Assembly: GCA_016219545.1 (NCBI GenBank)
Contig: JACRMH010000025.1
Location: 1-64,000 of the forward strand
Origin: Chloroflexota bacterium
GTDB lineage: Bacteria; Chloroflexota; Anaerolineae; Anaerolineales; Villigracilaceae
Direction: 5' to 3'
Length of the DNA stretch: 64,000 nt
In this document: positions 24,602 through 33,312 of the stretch, piece after piece
Layout: each line of letters opens with the position of its first letter
Position numbering within the stretch: position 1 is the first letter of the stretch
Made by a program: the position numbers and the translations under genes
Notes under the pieces: model-generated
What the model saw: the letters and a program-made list of their open reading frames with translations, nothing else
The model's database searches: none
What the model was told of the DNA's origin: nothing

Positions 24602-27304
24602 ATGAAAAAATATTCCTACATGATCTTCGCTGGACTTCTCATCCTGTCGCTTGCCGTTGGAATTGGAACGGCTCTTGCCGCGCCCAAACCTGATTCAGCG
24701 GCGCAGGCATCTACTCTTCATCCGGACTTTAAACTGCTCGATCAAGACGGCGTGAATGTACTTGAAAGCAGGAACGCAGTCTCAACCATGAAGACCTGCG
24801 GACAGTGCCACGACACAACATTCATTGCCTCTCATGCATTCCACTCCGACCTTGGCTTGAGCGACTACAATGCGAAGAGCGATTCTCTCGACACAAGCAA
24901 CGGACTCTTCGGTCAATGGAATCCCCTGACCTACCGCTACCTCTCCCCCGCAGGAGATGAACGCCTCGACCTGTCCACGGCTGAGTGGCTCATGACCAAT
25001 GGCGAGCGTGTGGTGGGTGGAGGTCCAGCAACAACTTCGCGCGCTGGAAAATCCTTAAGTGACGTAACCCCTAGCGCGACAAACCCCGAATCTGCAATTT
25101 TGGGTCAAGACGGAAAAGTATCCGCGTGGGATTGGAACAAATCAGGCACAATGGAAATGAACTGCTTCCTGTGCCATCTTGAAACGCCAGACACAGCCGC
25201 GCGCGCAGACGCGATTCACGCGGGCGAATTTGGCAACGCAAACACTGCCACATTATTTGGCCTGAATATAGTCGAATCTTCTATAGACGGTTTTGTGTGG
25301 AATGCCGAAGCATTCAATGAAAACGGCGAACTCATAAGCGATGCTCTGGGTATTCAAGACCCAACCAATGCAAACTGCGCGACTTGTCACGGTGAAGTTC
25401 ATCCCAATTCAGGTGACCCGCTCACGGTAAATCAATGTGATGTGAATTCACCGCAAACCGCCACAACGGGTCAAGTTGTCAGCGGACAGCGCATCAGTGC
25501 TTCAGGCATGAATCTTGCGAACAAAGACGAATTGGATCGTTCATGGGATATCCATGCAGAACGCGAGTTGCAATGCACAGATTGTCACTATGCATTGAAC
25601 AATCCGGCACGCGCAAGTGAACTGCAAGGCTCAAACCCCGAACATCTCGTTTACGACCCGCGCACTTTGGACATCAACGAATATCTGCAAAGACCCGACC
25701 ATAATTTTGCGCGCGGACAAAGCGCTCAATATAATGTTGCGCCTGACTTTAAAGGCACGATGCGCCGCTGTGAGAATTGTCATGATGCGGATAAAGGACA
25801 CGCCGACTGGCTGCCTTCCATCAAAACTCACATGGATGCAGTCGCTTGCGAAACCTGTCATATCCCGCAAATGTACGCTCCGGCCATTCAATCCTATGAT
25901 TGGACGGTGATTACACCTGCTGGTCAGCCCGTCGAGTCTTGCCGCGGCGTGGACGGCAAACCAAACAACATAATATCCCTCGTCACCGGCTATACACCTG
26001 TTTTATTAAACCGCACAAATATTGACGGCGAAACTTTGCTCGCGCCGTACAACTTGATCACATCTTTTTATTGGGTGTATGACGATGCGAACGGCAAACG
26101 TCCTGTGCGCCTTGTTGATCTCGAATCAGCGTTTCTTGAAAATGGAAATTACGCAAGCGATATCGTCGCAGCTTTTGACGCAAACAATGATGGTAAATTA
26201 AGCAGTAAAGAACTTGTCATTGATTCATCGGCAAAAGAAGATGTAGTGAAAGGCAAACTTGCCGCGCTTGGGTTGAACAACCTGAGCATTGAAGGTATGG
26301 TCCAACCGTATAGCATCAACCATAACGTGACGCGCGGCGAGAATGCGGTCAATGACTGCAAATCCTGCCACGGCGCAGATTCACGCATGACCCAACCCAT
26401 CAAACTTGCTGACAATGCTCCTGTGATGCCAGTATTTGACATCGGTAACAATGTCAACGGAACAGGCGAAATTGTCAAAGGCGAAGATGGAGCGTTGTAC
26501 TACCAGCCGAATCCTTCAAAAGATAAGCTCTATGTCTTCGGGTCCAGCCGCGTGAATTGGATCGACTGGCTCGGCGCCTTGATGTTCGCGGCGTCGCTTT
26601 TAGGTGTGATCACTCACGGGACGATGAGATATTTTTCATCGAAGAAGCAGCCCAGAGGTGAGAAGAGAACCGAGCGCATTTACATGTACGAGTCGTATCG
26701 CCGCTTCTGGCATTGGTTACAGACGATCACCATCGTCATCCTGCTATTCACTGGCTTGATCATTCACAGACCTGATATCTTCGGAGCGTTCTCCTTCCGC
26801 GGCGTGGTGACTGTGCATAACGTTCTCGCGGTGATCCTTGTCCTCAATGCTGCGCTGTCGCTCTTTTATCACATCACAACAGAAAGGATCCGCGAGTTCA
26901 TTCCGCATCCTTATGGTTTCTTTGACGATGCGATCGTGCAGGCAAAATATTACATCGGCGGAATTTTCAAAGGCGAAGGACATCCGTTTGAGAAGCTGCC
27001 AACCAGCCGCATGAACCCAATTCAGAAGGCTACGTATTTTATGATCTTGAATGTGTTATTACCGCTCCAAATTATCACAGGCGCGTTGATGTGGAGCGTG
27101 CAAAAGTTCCCGCAATTTGCAAATGCCCTTGGTGGACTTCCCATGCTGGCCCCGTTCCATTCGCTCGTTGCATGGCTGTTTGCGACATTCATCCTTGTGC
27201 ATGTTTACATGACGACCACCGGTGCGACCCCCCTCGAAGCGATGCGCGGCATGGTAACCGGATATGAGGAAGTGGAAGTGCACGAGAAAAAGGACGAAGG
27301 ATGA
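24602..27304 (+). CDS. Multiheme cytochrome c fused to a membrane cytochrome b domain
   Basis: 900 residues. Signal peptide (about 1-26), then seven CxxCH motifs (CGQCH, CFLCH, CATCH, CTDCH, CENCH, CETCH, CKSCH). A canonical EF-hand loop DANNDGKLSSKE lies at about 526-537. One membrane helix sits at about 655-675, followed by a cytochrome b561/b6-like domain (about 695-880) with helix histidines in RRFWHWLQ, TVHNVLAV, PFHSLVAW and ILVHVYM. The build suggests quinol oxidation or quinone reduction in the membrane with electron transfer to or from external hemes, acting with the octaheme cytochrome encoded 6 bp upstream. GGGAGG precedes the start. Confidence 0.83.
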   Translation: MKKYSYMIFAGLLILSLAVGIGTALAAPKPDSAAQASTLHPDFKLLDQDGVNVLESRNAVSTMKTCGQCHDTTFIASHAFHSDLGLSDYNAKSDSLDTSNGLFGQWNPLTYRYLSPAGDERLDLSTAEWLMTNGERVVGGGPATTSRAGKSLSDVTPSATNPESAILGQDGKVSAWDWNKSGTMEMNCFLCHLETPDTAARADAIHAGEFGNANTATLFGLNIVESSIDGFVWNAEAFNENGELISDALGIQDPTNANCATCHGEVHPNSGDPLTVNQCDVNSPQTATTGQVVSGQRISASGMNLANKDELDRSWDIHAERELQCTDCHYALNNPARASELQGSNPEHLVYDPRTLDINEYLQRPDHNFARGQSAQYNVAPDFKGTMRRCENCHDADKGHADWLPSIKTHMDAVACETCHIPQMYAPAIQSYDWTVITPAGQPVESCRGVDGKPNNIISLVTGYTPVLLNRTNIDGETLLAPYNLITSFYWVYDDANGKRPVRLVDLESAFLENGNYASDIVAAFDANNDGKLSSKELVIDSSAKEDVVKGKLAALGLNNLSIEGMVQPYSINHNVTRGENAVNDCKSCHGADSRMTQPIKLADNAPVMPVFDIGNNVNGTGEIVKGEDGALYYQPNPSKDKLYVFGSSRVNWIDWLGALMFAASLLGVITHGTMRYFSSKKQPRGEKRTERIYMYESYRRFWHWLQTITIVILLFTGLIIHRPDIFGAFSFRGVVTVHNVLAVILVLNAALSLFYHITTERIREFIPHPYGFFDDAIVQAKYYIGGIFKGEGHPFEKLPTSRMNPIQKATYFMILNVLLPLQIITGALMWSVQKFPQFANALGGLPMLAPFHSLVAWLFATFILVHVYMTTTGATPLEAMRGMVTGYEEVEVHEKKDEG

Positions 27305-27309
27305 AGAAA

Positions 27310-27334
27310 CAGTGATCAGTTGTCAGTTGACTGT
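27310..27334. repeat. Short direct-repeat tract (AGTGATCAGTTGTCAGT type)
   Basis: Repeats of a TCAGT/TGTCAG unit just after the stop of the cytochrome fusion. Similar tracts lie at 29361 and 35631. Confidence 0.5.
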
Positions 27335-27396
27335 AATACTGTTCCGACTTTTGGCCTTTGACTTTCAACCTGTAACTTGTAACTCAGGAGTTTTAC

Positions 27397-27942
27397 ATGA
27401 CTACTCAAACTAGAAAATCAATATTTCGCAGACCGGAAAAAGCGTATGTACATCCCTATATCGGTGGGATCGTGCTGGGAATTATATTATTCCTCGCGTT
27501 CTTCCTGACCGGCAACGGACTCGGCTCATCGGGTGCAACTGCCCGCATTGACGCAGCAGTTGTGGATGCAGTCTCGCCTTCGCATGTGGACAACAATCCA
27601 TATCTATTGAAGATGGCCGGTGGGGACAAAAACCCCTTCGATGATTGGATCGTGCCTGTATTCTTTGGCGCGCTCTTTGGCGGTTTTTCATCCGGCTTCT
27701 TTAATGGACGATTGAAATTCATGACCACCAAAGGACCCAACATCTCGAACCAGACCCGCTGGTTGATGTCATTCCTCGGCGGTGTCATCTTCCTGTATGG
27801 CGCACGCATGGCGCGTGGATGCACATCGGGGCAGGCACTCTCAGGCGGCGCAACGCTCTCTGCGGGCTCATGGGCTGTCATGCTCGCCATTTTCGCAGGC
27901 GCGTATGCGACGGCTTATTTCGTAAGGAAGTCGTGGCTGTAA
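27397..27942 (+). CDS. YeeE/YedE family membrane protein (first half)
   Basis: 181 residues with about four hydrophobic segments and the family hallmark GARMARGCTSGQALSGG. YeeE/YedE proteins move thiosulfate or sulfur species, or feed sulfur to TusA-like carriers. The single repeat here probably pairs with the larger YedE-rhodanese protein encoded downstream. Located in the ArsR/octaheme operon, it points to sulfur chemistry. Confidence 0.85.
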   Translation: MTTQTRKSIFRRPEKAYVHPYIGGIVLGIILFLAFFLTGNGLGSSGATARIDAAVVDAVSPSHVDNNPYLLKMAGGDKNPFDDWIVPVFFGALFGGFSSGFFNGRLKFMTTKGPNISNQTRWLMSFLGGVIFLYGARMARGCTSGQALSGGATLSAGSWAVMLAIFAGAYATAYFVRKSWL

Positions 27943-27950
27943 AAATTCCT

Positions 27951-28040
27951 CGTCATTGCGATGGTGATGCTCTTTCGCCTGAAGCAATCTCATTCATAGT
28001 TGGAGATGCTTCGTCGCAAACTACGCTCTTCGCAATGACG
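27951..28040. repeat. Dispersed palindromic element, copy 2 (CGTCATTGCGA ... TCGCAATGACG)
   Basis: 90 bp with terminal CGTCATTGCG / CGCAATGACG and inner GAAGCAATCTC / GAGATGCTTC arms. It lies inside the cytochrome/YedE operon, between the two YeeE/YedE genes. Confidence 0.85.
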
Positions 28041-28059
28041 AATAATTAGGAGATTCAAA

Positions 28060-29361
28060 ATGAACTTTCCCCTCCCCTCTCTCGTCGCAGTCAGCGCGGC
28101 CAACCCGTGGACCTATGTCCTCTTCGCCGTGATCGGCTTCGCGTTTGGCTACACACTTGAAATGTCCGGCTTTGGCGATTCAAGGAAACTCGCAGCGCAG
28201 TTTTATTTCACGGAAATGACCGTGTTAAAGGTCATGTTCACAGCAATCGTGGTAGCGATGGTTTTACTCTTCGGCGCGGCCGGACTTGGCATTCTGGATT
28301 TCAGCCAGGTTTGGGTCAACCCCACTTATCTCGCTTCCGGCATTCTCGGTGGGCTGATCATGGGCGTCGGTTTTATCGTCGGCGGATTTTGTCCCACTAC
28401 GTCGCTCGCGTCTGCATCCACCGGAAAAATTGACGGCATGTTCTTCATGCTCGGCGGATTTGTCGGCGCCTACCTCTTTGGCGAAACAGAACAATATTTC
28501 ACCAATTGGTACAACAATGCGGGCTATTATGGTCGGCTGACACTCGACCAGGTTTTCCACCTTCCCATTGGCGCAGTTGTTGTGCTGGTCATTCTCATGG
28601 CACTCTTCATGTTCTGGGGTGCGGAGCAACTCGAGCGCATATTCGGTAAAAAAGATCTGAGCAAAGAACCGAAACTTCGTCCGGTTGGCGCGGCGATTTT
28701 AGTTGCAATGGGTTTGGCAGTCTTCTTCATCGGAAGCCCCTCGCTCGAAAGCAAATACAACAAAGTCAAGTTCACGCGCACTGAATCCGTTCCGCAATTA
28801 AATGGCGACCCGGTCGTGAATACCATTGTTTATACCGCCGATGAAATGCTCGCCAACCGCCTTGTTTTCATCACGCCAGCAGAAGCCTTCAAGGCAAAAT
28901 ACAATCAGTCCATGAATCCTGTCTATCTCGATGTGCGCTCAGAGGCAGATTACAACCTATATCACATCGAAGGCTCGGTCAATGTACCATTGGACCGCAT
29001 TAATGAGGTGATTCCGGTTTTGCTCACTGAGCCGCCTGCAAATTCCGTTTTCATTGTAATGAGCAATGATGAAGCCGCCGCCGTCAAAGCGTGGAAGATC
29101 CTTGTCGGATCGAGCATTCAAAATTCATATATCCTCGAAGGCGGAGTCAACAATTGGATCGCTTTTTTCGGCAAGGATGACAAGACGCTTCGACCCAACC
29201 CGAATGCTGGTGAAGACCAATTGGGCTATCTCTTCCCTGCGGCATTGGGGAGCCGCTACGACTCATGTTCCCCCAACCCCCAGGAATATGAAACCTTGGA
29301 GTTTGAAGCCAAGATCATATTACAGCTGAAGCGCGATAAATCCGGTGGGGGATGCGGGTAA
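28060..29361 (+). CDS. YeeE/YedE membrane protein fused to a rhodanese-like domain
   Basis: 433 residues. Residues 1 to about 245: seven or so hydrophobic segments with the YedE hallmark VGGFCPTTSLASASTGK. Residues about 283-370: rhodanese-like fold (VYLDVRSEADYNLYHIEGSVNVP, then LEGGVNNWIAFFG). The active-site Cys is missing: the loop reads FIVMSNDEAAA. The tail adds Cys in YDSCSPN and GGGCG. It may deliver or hold sulfane sulfur rather than catalyse its transfer. Last gene of the ArsR-led operon. Confidence 0.85.
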   Translation: MNFPLPSLVAVSAANPWTYVLFAVIGFAFGYTLEMSGFGDSRKLAAQFYFTEMTVLKVMFTAIVVAMVLLFGAAGLGILDFSQVWVNPTYLASGILGGLIMGVGFIVGGFCPTTSLASASTGKIDGMFFMLGGFVGAYLFGETEQYFTNWYNNAGYYGRLTLDQVFHLPIGAVVVLVILMALFMFWGAEQLERIFGKKDLSKEPKLRPVGAAILVAMGLAVFFIGSPSLESKYNKVKFTRTESVPQLNGDPVVNTIVYTADEMLANRLVFITPAEAFKAKYNQSMNPVYLDVRSEADYNLYHIEGSVNVPLDRINEVIPVLLTEPPANSVFIVMSNDEAAAVKAWKILVGSSIQNSYILEGGVNNWIAFFGKDDKTLRPNPNAGEDQLGYLFPAALGSRYDSCSPNPQEYETLEFEAKIILQLKRDKSGGGCG

Positions 29362-29389
29362 GTCAGTTATCAGTGGACAGTAATCAGTA
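29361..29389. repeat. Short direct-repeat tract (CAGTTATCAGT type)
   Basis: AGTCAGTTATCAGTGG followed by ACAGTAATCAGTA, directly after the YedE-rhodanese stop; same family as the tract at 35631. Confidence 0.55.
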
Positions 29390-29391
29390 AA

Positions 29392-29429
29392 AACAAAAAC
29401 TCTCGAAATGGTTTCGAGAGTTTTTTTGT
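29392..29429. terminator. Bidirectional terminator between the YedE operon and prfC
   Basis: ACTCTCGAAA / TTTCGAGAGT with a three-base loop, flanked by an A-rich left side and T7 on the right, between converging genes. Confidence 0.9.
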
Positions 29430-29432
29430 TCA

Positions 29433-31049
29433 TTACACTGCGTCAATTTCAACAAAGGACAGGTTTGGATTCTTTTCCGTGTAGTGTTTTAAGAAGAAAG
29501 TAGAACTAAAAAGCGCCACCCAGCCATCCCGCGAATCACGTGCTATGGTGACTTCGCCGCGATTGGGAAGTTTTTCAATATCTGCATCTTCCCCTTTGAT
29601 CCAGCGCATCAAAACGTGAGGCAGTCTTTCCAGTTCGGTCGGCACATTGTATTCCGCTTTCAAGCGGGCTTGCACCACATCGAATTGCAATTGTCCCACC
29701 ACAGCGAGGATCGGCTCGCGCTTGAACGCATTGGTGTTATACAGCACTTGAACCGCGCCTTCACTCTCCAGTTGACCGAGTCCCTTTGCAAATTGTTTTT
29801 GTTTGCCAAGGTCAGTATTCCGCAGCAAGGCAAAATGTTCAGGCTGAAAGCGCGGAATGGATGCAAAGCGAAATGGCGCGCCGGAGCACAACGTATCACC
29901 GATGGCAAAGTCGCCATTGTTCGGCAACCCCAACACATCGCCAGGAAAAGCCTCGTCAATGATCTCACGCTCGCTGGCAAAAAGTTTGTACGGACGCAGC
30001 AATCGGATCGTTTTGCCCGACTGAGCATGGACAAGGTCCATACCGCGCTCGAAGCGCCCGGAGCAGATGCGCAAAAAGGCAACGCTATCACGATGCTTGG
30101 GATTCATATTGGCCTGGATCTTGAAAACAAAGCCGGAGAAATCAGGCGCGTCTGGATAGATAGTTCCTGCATCGCTCACATAGGGTTGAGGAGGCGGTGC
30201 GATTTTCACGAAGGCATCCAAAAATAACTGCACGCCAAAATTAGTCACAGCGCTTCCAAAGAATACCGGCGTTTGGATCTCGTTCAAAACACTTTCATGG
30301 TCAAAGATCACACCCGCTTCATCCAAAAGATGAACGCTCTCCGCAAAATGCTCATAACGGGCATCGGACAGGATATGATTTTTTGCAAGGATATCCAGCG
30401 ACACGACCACTTCAGGAGCCATGCGCTCATTGCGTTCGGTGCGTTCAAATAGGTGAACTCCTTTTGTTTCGCGGTCATAGACACCGCTGAAATCGGGTCC
30501 GTCACCGATCGGCCAATTCATCGGGACAGGCTCCATCCCCAACACTTTTTTGATCTCATCCAACAGGTCGAGCGGATCGCGGGCAGGGCGGTCCATTTTG
30601 TTGATGAAAGTAAAAATGGGAATCCCGCGTTTTCGACAAACCTCAAACAACTTAAGCGTCTGCGGTTCGATACCTTTAGCCGCATCAATGACCATGACAG
30701 CGCTATCCACTGCGGATAATGTTCGATAAGTATCCTCGGAAAAATCTTGATGTCCGGGCGTATCCAGCAGGTTGATGATGTGCTCTTGATAGGGGAATTG
30801 CAGAATGGTGGAAGTAATGGAAATTCCGCGCTCGCGTTCCATCTCCATCCAGTCCGATGTGGTAGCGCGTTGATTTTTGCGCGCACGGACATTGCCGGCC
30901 AGTTCAATGGCGTTGCCGTATAAAAGCAGTTTCTCGGTCAGCGTGGTCTTGCCGGCATCGGGGTGCGAAATAATGGCAAAGGTTCTGCGCGCCGCAATGG
31001 ATTCGTTGATATCCGCAACTTGGTTGGTAAGTGATATTTCTTCCTGCAT
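29433..31049 (-). CDS. prfC: Peptide chain release factor 3
   Basis: 538 residues, translational GTPase: P-loop SHPDAGKTTLTEK, switch II LDTPGHQDFSED, NKMD at the base-recognition site, then beta-barrel domains of the RF3 type. RF3 recycles RF1/RF2 after termination. Length matches the family (about 530). The gene stands alone between two terminators. An extended -10 (TGCTAAAAT) lies 34-42 bp before the start. Confidence 0.95.
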   Translation of the reverse strand: MQEEISLTNQVADINESIAARRTFAIISHPDAGKTTLTEKLLLYGNAIELAGNVRARKNQRATTSDWMEMERERGISITSTILQFPYQEHIINLLDTPGHQDFSEDTYRTLSAVDSAVMVIDAAKGIEPQTLKLFEVCRKRGIPIFTFINKMDRPARDPLDLLDEIKKVLGMEPVPMNWPIGDGPDFSGVYDRETKGVHLFERTERNERMAPEVVVSLDILAKNHILSDARYEHFAESVHLLDEAGVIFDHESVLNEIQTPVFFGSAVTNFGVQLFLDAFVKIAPPPQPYVSDAGTIYPDAPDFSGFVFKIQANMNPKHRDSVAFLRICSGRFERGMDLVHAQSGKTIRLLRPYKLFASEREIIDEAFPGDVLGLPNNGDFAIGDTLCSGAPFRFASIPRFQPEHFALLRNTDLGKQKQFAKGLGQLESEGAVQVLYNTNAFKREPILAVVGQLQFDVVQARLKAEYNVPTELERLPHVLMRWIKGEDADIEKLPNRGEVTIARDSRDGWVALFSSTFFLKHYTEKNPNLSFVEIDAV

Positions 31050-31082
31050 TCGTTTTCTCCAAGCCTTTACAAAAGGCTCGAA

Positions 31083-31091
31083 ATTTTAGCA
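31083..31091 (-). promoter_or_regulatory. Extended -10 element upstream of prfC
   Basis: TGCTAAAAT on the minus strand, matching TGnTAnAAT; no good -35 at 17 bp. Confidence 0.4.
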
Positions 31092-31138
31092 TAGATTTAG
31101 TAATTGATTGCCATTTTGGCATAATTATTTAAAGCGAA

Positions 31139-31164
31139 AGTCCTTGTATTTGACTACAAGGACT
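31139..31164 (-). terminator. Terminator after tRNA-His
   Basis: AGTCCTTGTA / TACAAGGACT, a perfect 10-bp stem with a six-base loop, followed by TTCGCTTT on the minus strand. It lies 10 bp after the tRNA. Confidence 0.75.
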
Positions 31165-31174
31165 TCGGTAGCTG

Positions 31175-31247
31175 GGAGCCTGAAGGGTTTCGAACCCTCA
31201 ACATCTTCCTCCACAGGGAAGCGCTCTGCCGTTGAGCTACAGGCTCC
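31175..31247 (-). tRNA. tRNA-His (anticodon GTG)
   Basis: Minus-strand cloverleaf with acceptor GAGCCTG/CAGGCTC, D-arm GCTC/GAGC, anticodon stem CTTCC/GGAAG around loop CTGTGGA (anticodon GTG), and T-arm with TTCGAAA. The extra G at position -1 opposite C73, the identity element of tRNA-His, is encoded. The 3' CCA is not encoded (CAG follows C73). It lies 27 bp downstream of hisS on the same strand, before a terminator, so it is probably processed from a hisS transcript. Confidence 0.95.
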
Positions 31248-31274
31248 ATACTTGAAGCGAGCGACATTATATCA

Positions 31275-32558
31275 TCAGGATTTGACACTCGCAAGGATTT
31301 TTTGAATTACTTCGATCACCGCTTCGCGCTTAACTGCGACCTGCTCGCCATTAACCAAATTCTTGACCGCCACCTGATCATTCGCCGCCTCATCAGGACC
31401 TACCGTGAGGACAATACGCGCTTTCATTTTGTCTGCAAATTTGAATTGCTTTTGCAGCTTGGCGGGCTCGGGATAACACAATACATTCAACCCGGCGCGT
31501 CGTAATTCGGCAGACAGGGATAAAGCATTTTGCAACAAACTCTCATCGAATATAGTCACAAGGACTGGCGCAGGGCTTGGTGTGAATTCGGGCAGGAGAC
31601 CTTTTTCTTGCAGGACAATCCCTGCTACCACGTCACCCATTGCAAAACCAACGCCTGAAAGCGGCTGTCCGCCCACATCTGCGAGAAGGTTATCGTAACG
31701 TCCGCCGCCCAAGATAGCGCGTTTGACTGAGCCGCTGGTCTCAAAGGCTTCAAAAACTGTGCCAGTGTAATACAAGAGTCCGCGCATGATGTTTGGGTCA
31801 AATTTGACGTAGTCTTTCACACCCAGGGATTCAAGAGCAGAGAATAAGCGCACGAGTTCATCGCTCTTTTTCCACAAGTCAAAATTGCCGAGAATGGTTT
31901 TTAAACCGTCAAGTTGAATTTGCGATAAACCACCGTCAAGCACAGAGGAATCCCATTTGGCTGAGTCCATCTTTGAACGGCGGTCCACCATGTTCGAGAC
32001 TTCCAAACGCTTTTCAGGAAGAATGCCCAAGGCGTCGAATTCAGACTCCATCAGCCGCCGATTATTCACATAAATAATAGCCAGCTCGGGGGTAAGTCCG
32101 ACCGAGCGCAGGAAAGTCGCGCCAACCGCGATCAATTCCGCATCCGCTTCAGGCGAGCTGACTCCCAGCATGTCAATGTTCCACTGAAAAAATTCGCGGG
32201 TGCGCCCTTTTTGCGGCTGCTCATAACGCCAGAACGGACCGAAGGACCACCAGCGCACAGGGAAAGTTAACTCGCCCTGCTTTGCCGCGATCATGCGTGC
32301 GAGGCTGGGTGTGAGTTCCGGGCGCAAGGTGACAAAATCGCCGCCGCGGTCAGTGAAAGTGAAAGATTGTTTCTTTACAAGCTCTTCGCCGGATTTCGCC
32401 GCATAAAGATCAATGGGCTCAATGAAGGGAGCGTCCCATTCCTGATATCCAAATGAACGTGAAGCCGCGCCAACTTTTTCGTAAATGTAATTACGCAAAG
32501 CCATTTGTTCAGGATAAAATTCGCGTGTGCCTTTTACAGCTTGTATTTTATTTGCCAT
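31275..32558 (-). CDS. hisS: Histidyl-tRNA synthetase
   Basis: 427 residues, class II synthetase: TLRPELTPSLARM, motif 2 FGPFWRYEQPQKGRTREFFQWNIDMLG, the histidine-specific GLLYYTGTVFEAF, motif 3 GGGRYDNLL...GVGFAMG, then an anticodon-binding C-terminal domain. Its cognate tRNA gene follows directly in the same transcription unit. GGAG lies upstream of the ATG. Divergent from the HIT gene. Confidence 0.95.
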   Translation of the reverse strand: MANKIQAVKGTREFYPEQMALRNYIYEKVGAASRSFGYQEWDAPFIEPIDLYAAKSGEELVKKQSFTFTDRGGDFVTLRPELTPSLARMIAAKQGELTFPVRWWSFGPFWRYEQPQKGRTREFFQWNIDMLGVSSPEADAELIAVGATFLRSVGLTPELAIIYVNNRRLMESEFDALGILPEKRLEVSNMVDRRSKMDSAKWDSSVLDGGLSQIQLDGLKTILGNFDLWKKSDELVRLFSALESLGVKDYVKFDPNIMRGLLYYTGTVFEAFETSGSVKRAILGGGRYDNLLADVGGQPLSGVGFAMGDVVAGIVLQEKGLLPEFTPSPAPVLVTIFDESLLQNALSLSAELRRAGLNVLCYPEPAKLQKQFKFADKMKARIVLTVGPDEAANDQVAVKNLVNGEQVAVKREAVIEVIQKILASVKS

Positions 32559-32609
32559 AAGGTAGTACTCCAGTTCGCGAATTCTATCATGAGTTTCCCG
32601 GAGGAATAA

Positions 32610-32990
32610 ATGAATGACTGTAAGTTTTGCGACCCTTTTGTCAACCCAACCGAGATCGTTCTGGAAAATGATCTATGTATTTTTCTACAACATGAAGAAA
32701 CTGTATTGATCGGAGCCGGCCTGATCATCCCGCGCGCGCACCACGAAACAGTTTTTGACCTAACCCCTGGAGAATGGGTTGCGACCCGTGAAATGATCCA
32801 TCAGGTAAAAAGTTTGCTAGATGAAACATATCATCCCGACGGATATACAGTTGGCTGGAATTGCGGCGAAGCCGGCGGGCAGCATGTATTTCATGCGCAC
32901 TTGCATATCATCCCACGTTATAAAGATGAGCCTTTTGCGGGGAAAGGATTACGGCATTGGTTGAAACAGGAAGAAAACAAAAGAAAATAA
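32610..32990 (+). CDS. HIT family hydrolase
   Basis: 126 residues. The histidine triad HVFHAHLHIIPRY (HxHxH) follows GWNCGEAGGQ, and CKFC at the N-terminus may bind zinc. HIT proteins hydrolyse nucleotide phosphoramidates or dinucleotides. A strong GGAGG precedes the ATG. Divergent from hisS with a 51-bp gap; a long non-coding stretch with two RNAs follows. Confidence 0.92.
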   Translation: MNDCKFCDPFVNPTEIVLENDLCIFLQHEETVLIGAGLIIPRAHHETVFDLTPGEWVATREMIHQVKSLLDETYHPDGYTVGWNCGEAGGQHVFHAHLHIIPRYKDEPFAGKGLRHWLKQEENKRK

Positions 32991-33072
32991 AAAAACAGAT
33001 TTGAAATTCAAACCCTTTGAGAACCTTAATCTTTCACTATACCTACTTCCATGATTATGGTATAAGAATCAC

Positions 33073-33250
33073 AGCCCTTCTGTGTTCGTGATATTGCCTT
33101 CACGTTTTGAGCCAATACCTAATAAACGGGTCCTTAACTTATATAGAAATAACGCGATAGGCCTGAGCCAAGGCGGCGTTTCTAGGTAGGGACCCACCTG
33201 CAAATGCAGGTTCAAAACCTGGTGATACACGGCACATGCGGGGTTTTTTT
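33073..33250 (+). ncRNA. 6S-like regulatory RNA (candidate ssrS)
   Basis: No credible reading frame. The sequence folds into one long rod: CCC/GGG, TGTG (33081-33084)/CACA (33233-33236), CGTG (33087-33090)/CACG (33228-33231), TTTTGAGCC (33105-33113)/GGTTCAAAA (33209-33217), GGGTCC (33128-33133)/GGACCC (33190-33195), TAGAAA..CGC/GCG..TTTCTA, and apical GCCT/AGGC. A small hairpin CCTGCAAATGCAGG lies on the 3' side of the central open region. This rod with a large central bubble is the 6S RNA plan, which mimics an open promoter for RNA polymerase. An extended -10 TGGTATAAG ends at 33066 and the 3' end runs into GGGGTTTTTTT. The assignment rests on shape, not on a searched covariance model. Confidence 0.55.
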
Positions 33251-33277
33251 ATACAAACAAAATTAGAATTTTCTTAC

Positions 33278-33306
33278 TTGACGAGTCAACGACCTGCGTA
33301 TACAAT
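33278..33306 (+). promoter_or_regulatory. Near-consensus promoter of the unidentified RNA
   Basis: TTGACG (33278-33283), 17-bp spacer, TACAAT (33301-33306); transcription expected to start near 33313. Confidence 0.75.
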
Positions 33307-33312
33307 ACGCGC

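Noticed and set aside
28060..29361. Functional rhodanese sulfurtransferase
   Set aside because: The active-site loop has Ser in place of the catalytic Cys, so the call is limited to a rhodanese-like domain.
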